Of a stretch of 64,000 nucleotides of DNA, positions 63,910-64,000 are shown one piece after another. The stretch lies in the NCBI GenBank assembly GCA_016237705.1, contig CP066204.1, forward strand, positions 1,312,001 to 1,376,000. The letters are read 5' to 3'. The notes under the pieces are model-generated. The model saw only the letters and a list, made by a program, of their open reading frames with translations. It was not told where the DNA came from and did no database searches. The position numbers and the translations under genes are program-made. The first letter of the stretch is position 1; each line of letters starts with the position of its first letter. Origin of the DNA: Aerococcaceae bacterium zg-252 (lineage in GTDB: Bacteria > Bacillota > Bacilli > Lactobacillales > Aerococcaceae).

Positions 63910-64000
63910 ATGATTACATCTGTATTTAGTATCCGAAATAATAATGAATCTCTCGTTATGAAAACGATTATCGAGAATAACCCTATTTCCAGAGCTAGTG
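63910..64000 (+). CDS. ROK family transcriptional regulator (5' end only)
   Basis: The first 30 codons read MITSVFSIRNNNESLVMKTI then IENNPISRAS and run off the window. The N/S-x-V-MKTIIENNPISRA pattern is the start of the winged HTH of NagC/XylR-type ROK repressors. AGAAAGGAT precedes the ATG. Divergent from the AlkD-like gene. The effector sugar is not visible. Confidence 0.7.
   Translation, partial: MITSVFSIRNNNESLVMKTIIENNPISRAS

Overview
The window is low-GC Gram-positive DNA that looks like a member of the Lactobacillales. Supporting signs are a glycyl T-box, LicT/RAT antitermination, a SufCDSUB cluster, a ccdA-tlpA-msrAB module followed by an AraC/YesM-type two-component system (the order known from streptococci), and the ytoI-nrnA and recJ-apt neighbourhoods. 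A Carnobacteriaceae or Aerococcaceae genome such as Granulicatella is my best guess; this is inference, since no rRNA is present.

Layout. 1-5.3 kb: partial lipid kinase (-), tRNA hydroxylation gene trhO (+) and a class A PBP with a long N-terminal tail (+). 5.4-9.0 kb (-): two sulfur amino acid PLP enzymes and a frameshifted MFS transporter. 9.3-15.1 kb (+): an extracytoplasmic methionine sulfoxide repair module (CcdA, a small Met/Asp/Lys-repeat lipoprotein, a TlpA-like thioredoxin lipoprotein with a Met-rich linker, membrane-anchored MsrAB) and then a response regulator/sensor kinase pair. 15.2-17.7 kb (-): a Pr6Pr membrane protein and a secreted carboxylesterase. 18.1-26.0 kb (-): a beta-glucoside regulon (LicT, PTS EIIBCA, two GH1 enzymes, a HAD phosphatase and a histidine phosphatase) with two RAT/terminator switches and a probable cre site. 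26.2-34.1 kb (-): fhs, purB, nrnA, ytoI, dinB and a YjbR-like gene, with a 185-bp tandem duplication across the ytoI/nrnA junction. 34.6-39.2 kb (-): ugd, an LCP ligase, a degenerate LCP-like protein and galE. 39.5-43.5 kb (+): flavodoxin, aminopeptidase, a small membrane protein, a glycosyltransferase and galU. 43.6-56.9 kb (-): dtd, a VOC protein with a signal peptide, apt, recJ, lapA-like, an SDR, rnz, an O-acetyltransferase, obg, and glyS/glyQ under a T-box. 57-64 kb: a RelBE-like pair, suf operon and AlkD-like gene (all -), then the start of a ROK regulator (+).

Two things stand out. First, the Met-rich lipoprotein and Met-rich thioredoxin linker sit inside an envelope methionine-sulfoxide repair operon, which suggests a sacrificial oxidant sink recharged by MsrAB. 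Second, a dispersed family of about 110-120 bp imperfect palindromes has at least 13 full or partial copies here, including a three-copy 120-bp tandem array. The palindrome core varies between copies in ways that preserve pairing.

All starts, motifs and hairpins were read by eye; no search or folding program was run.
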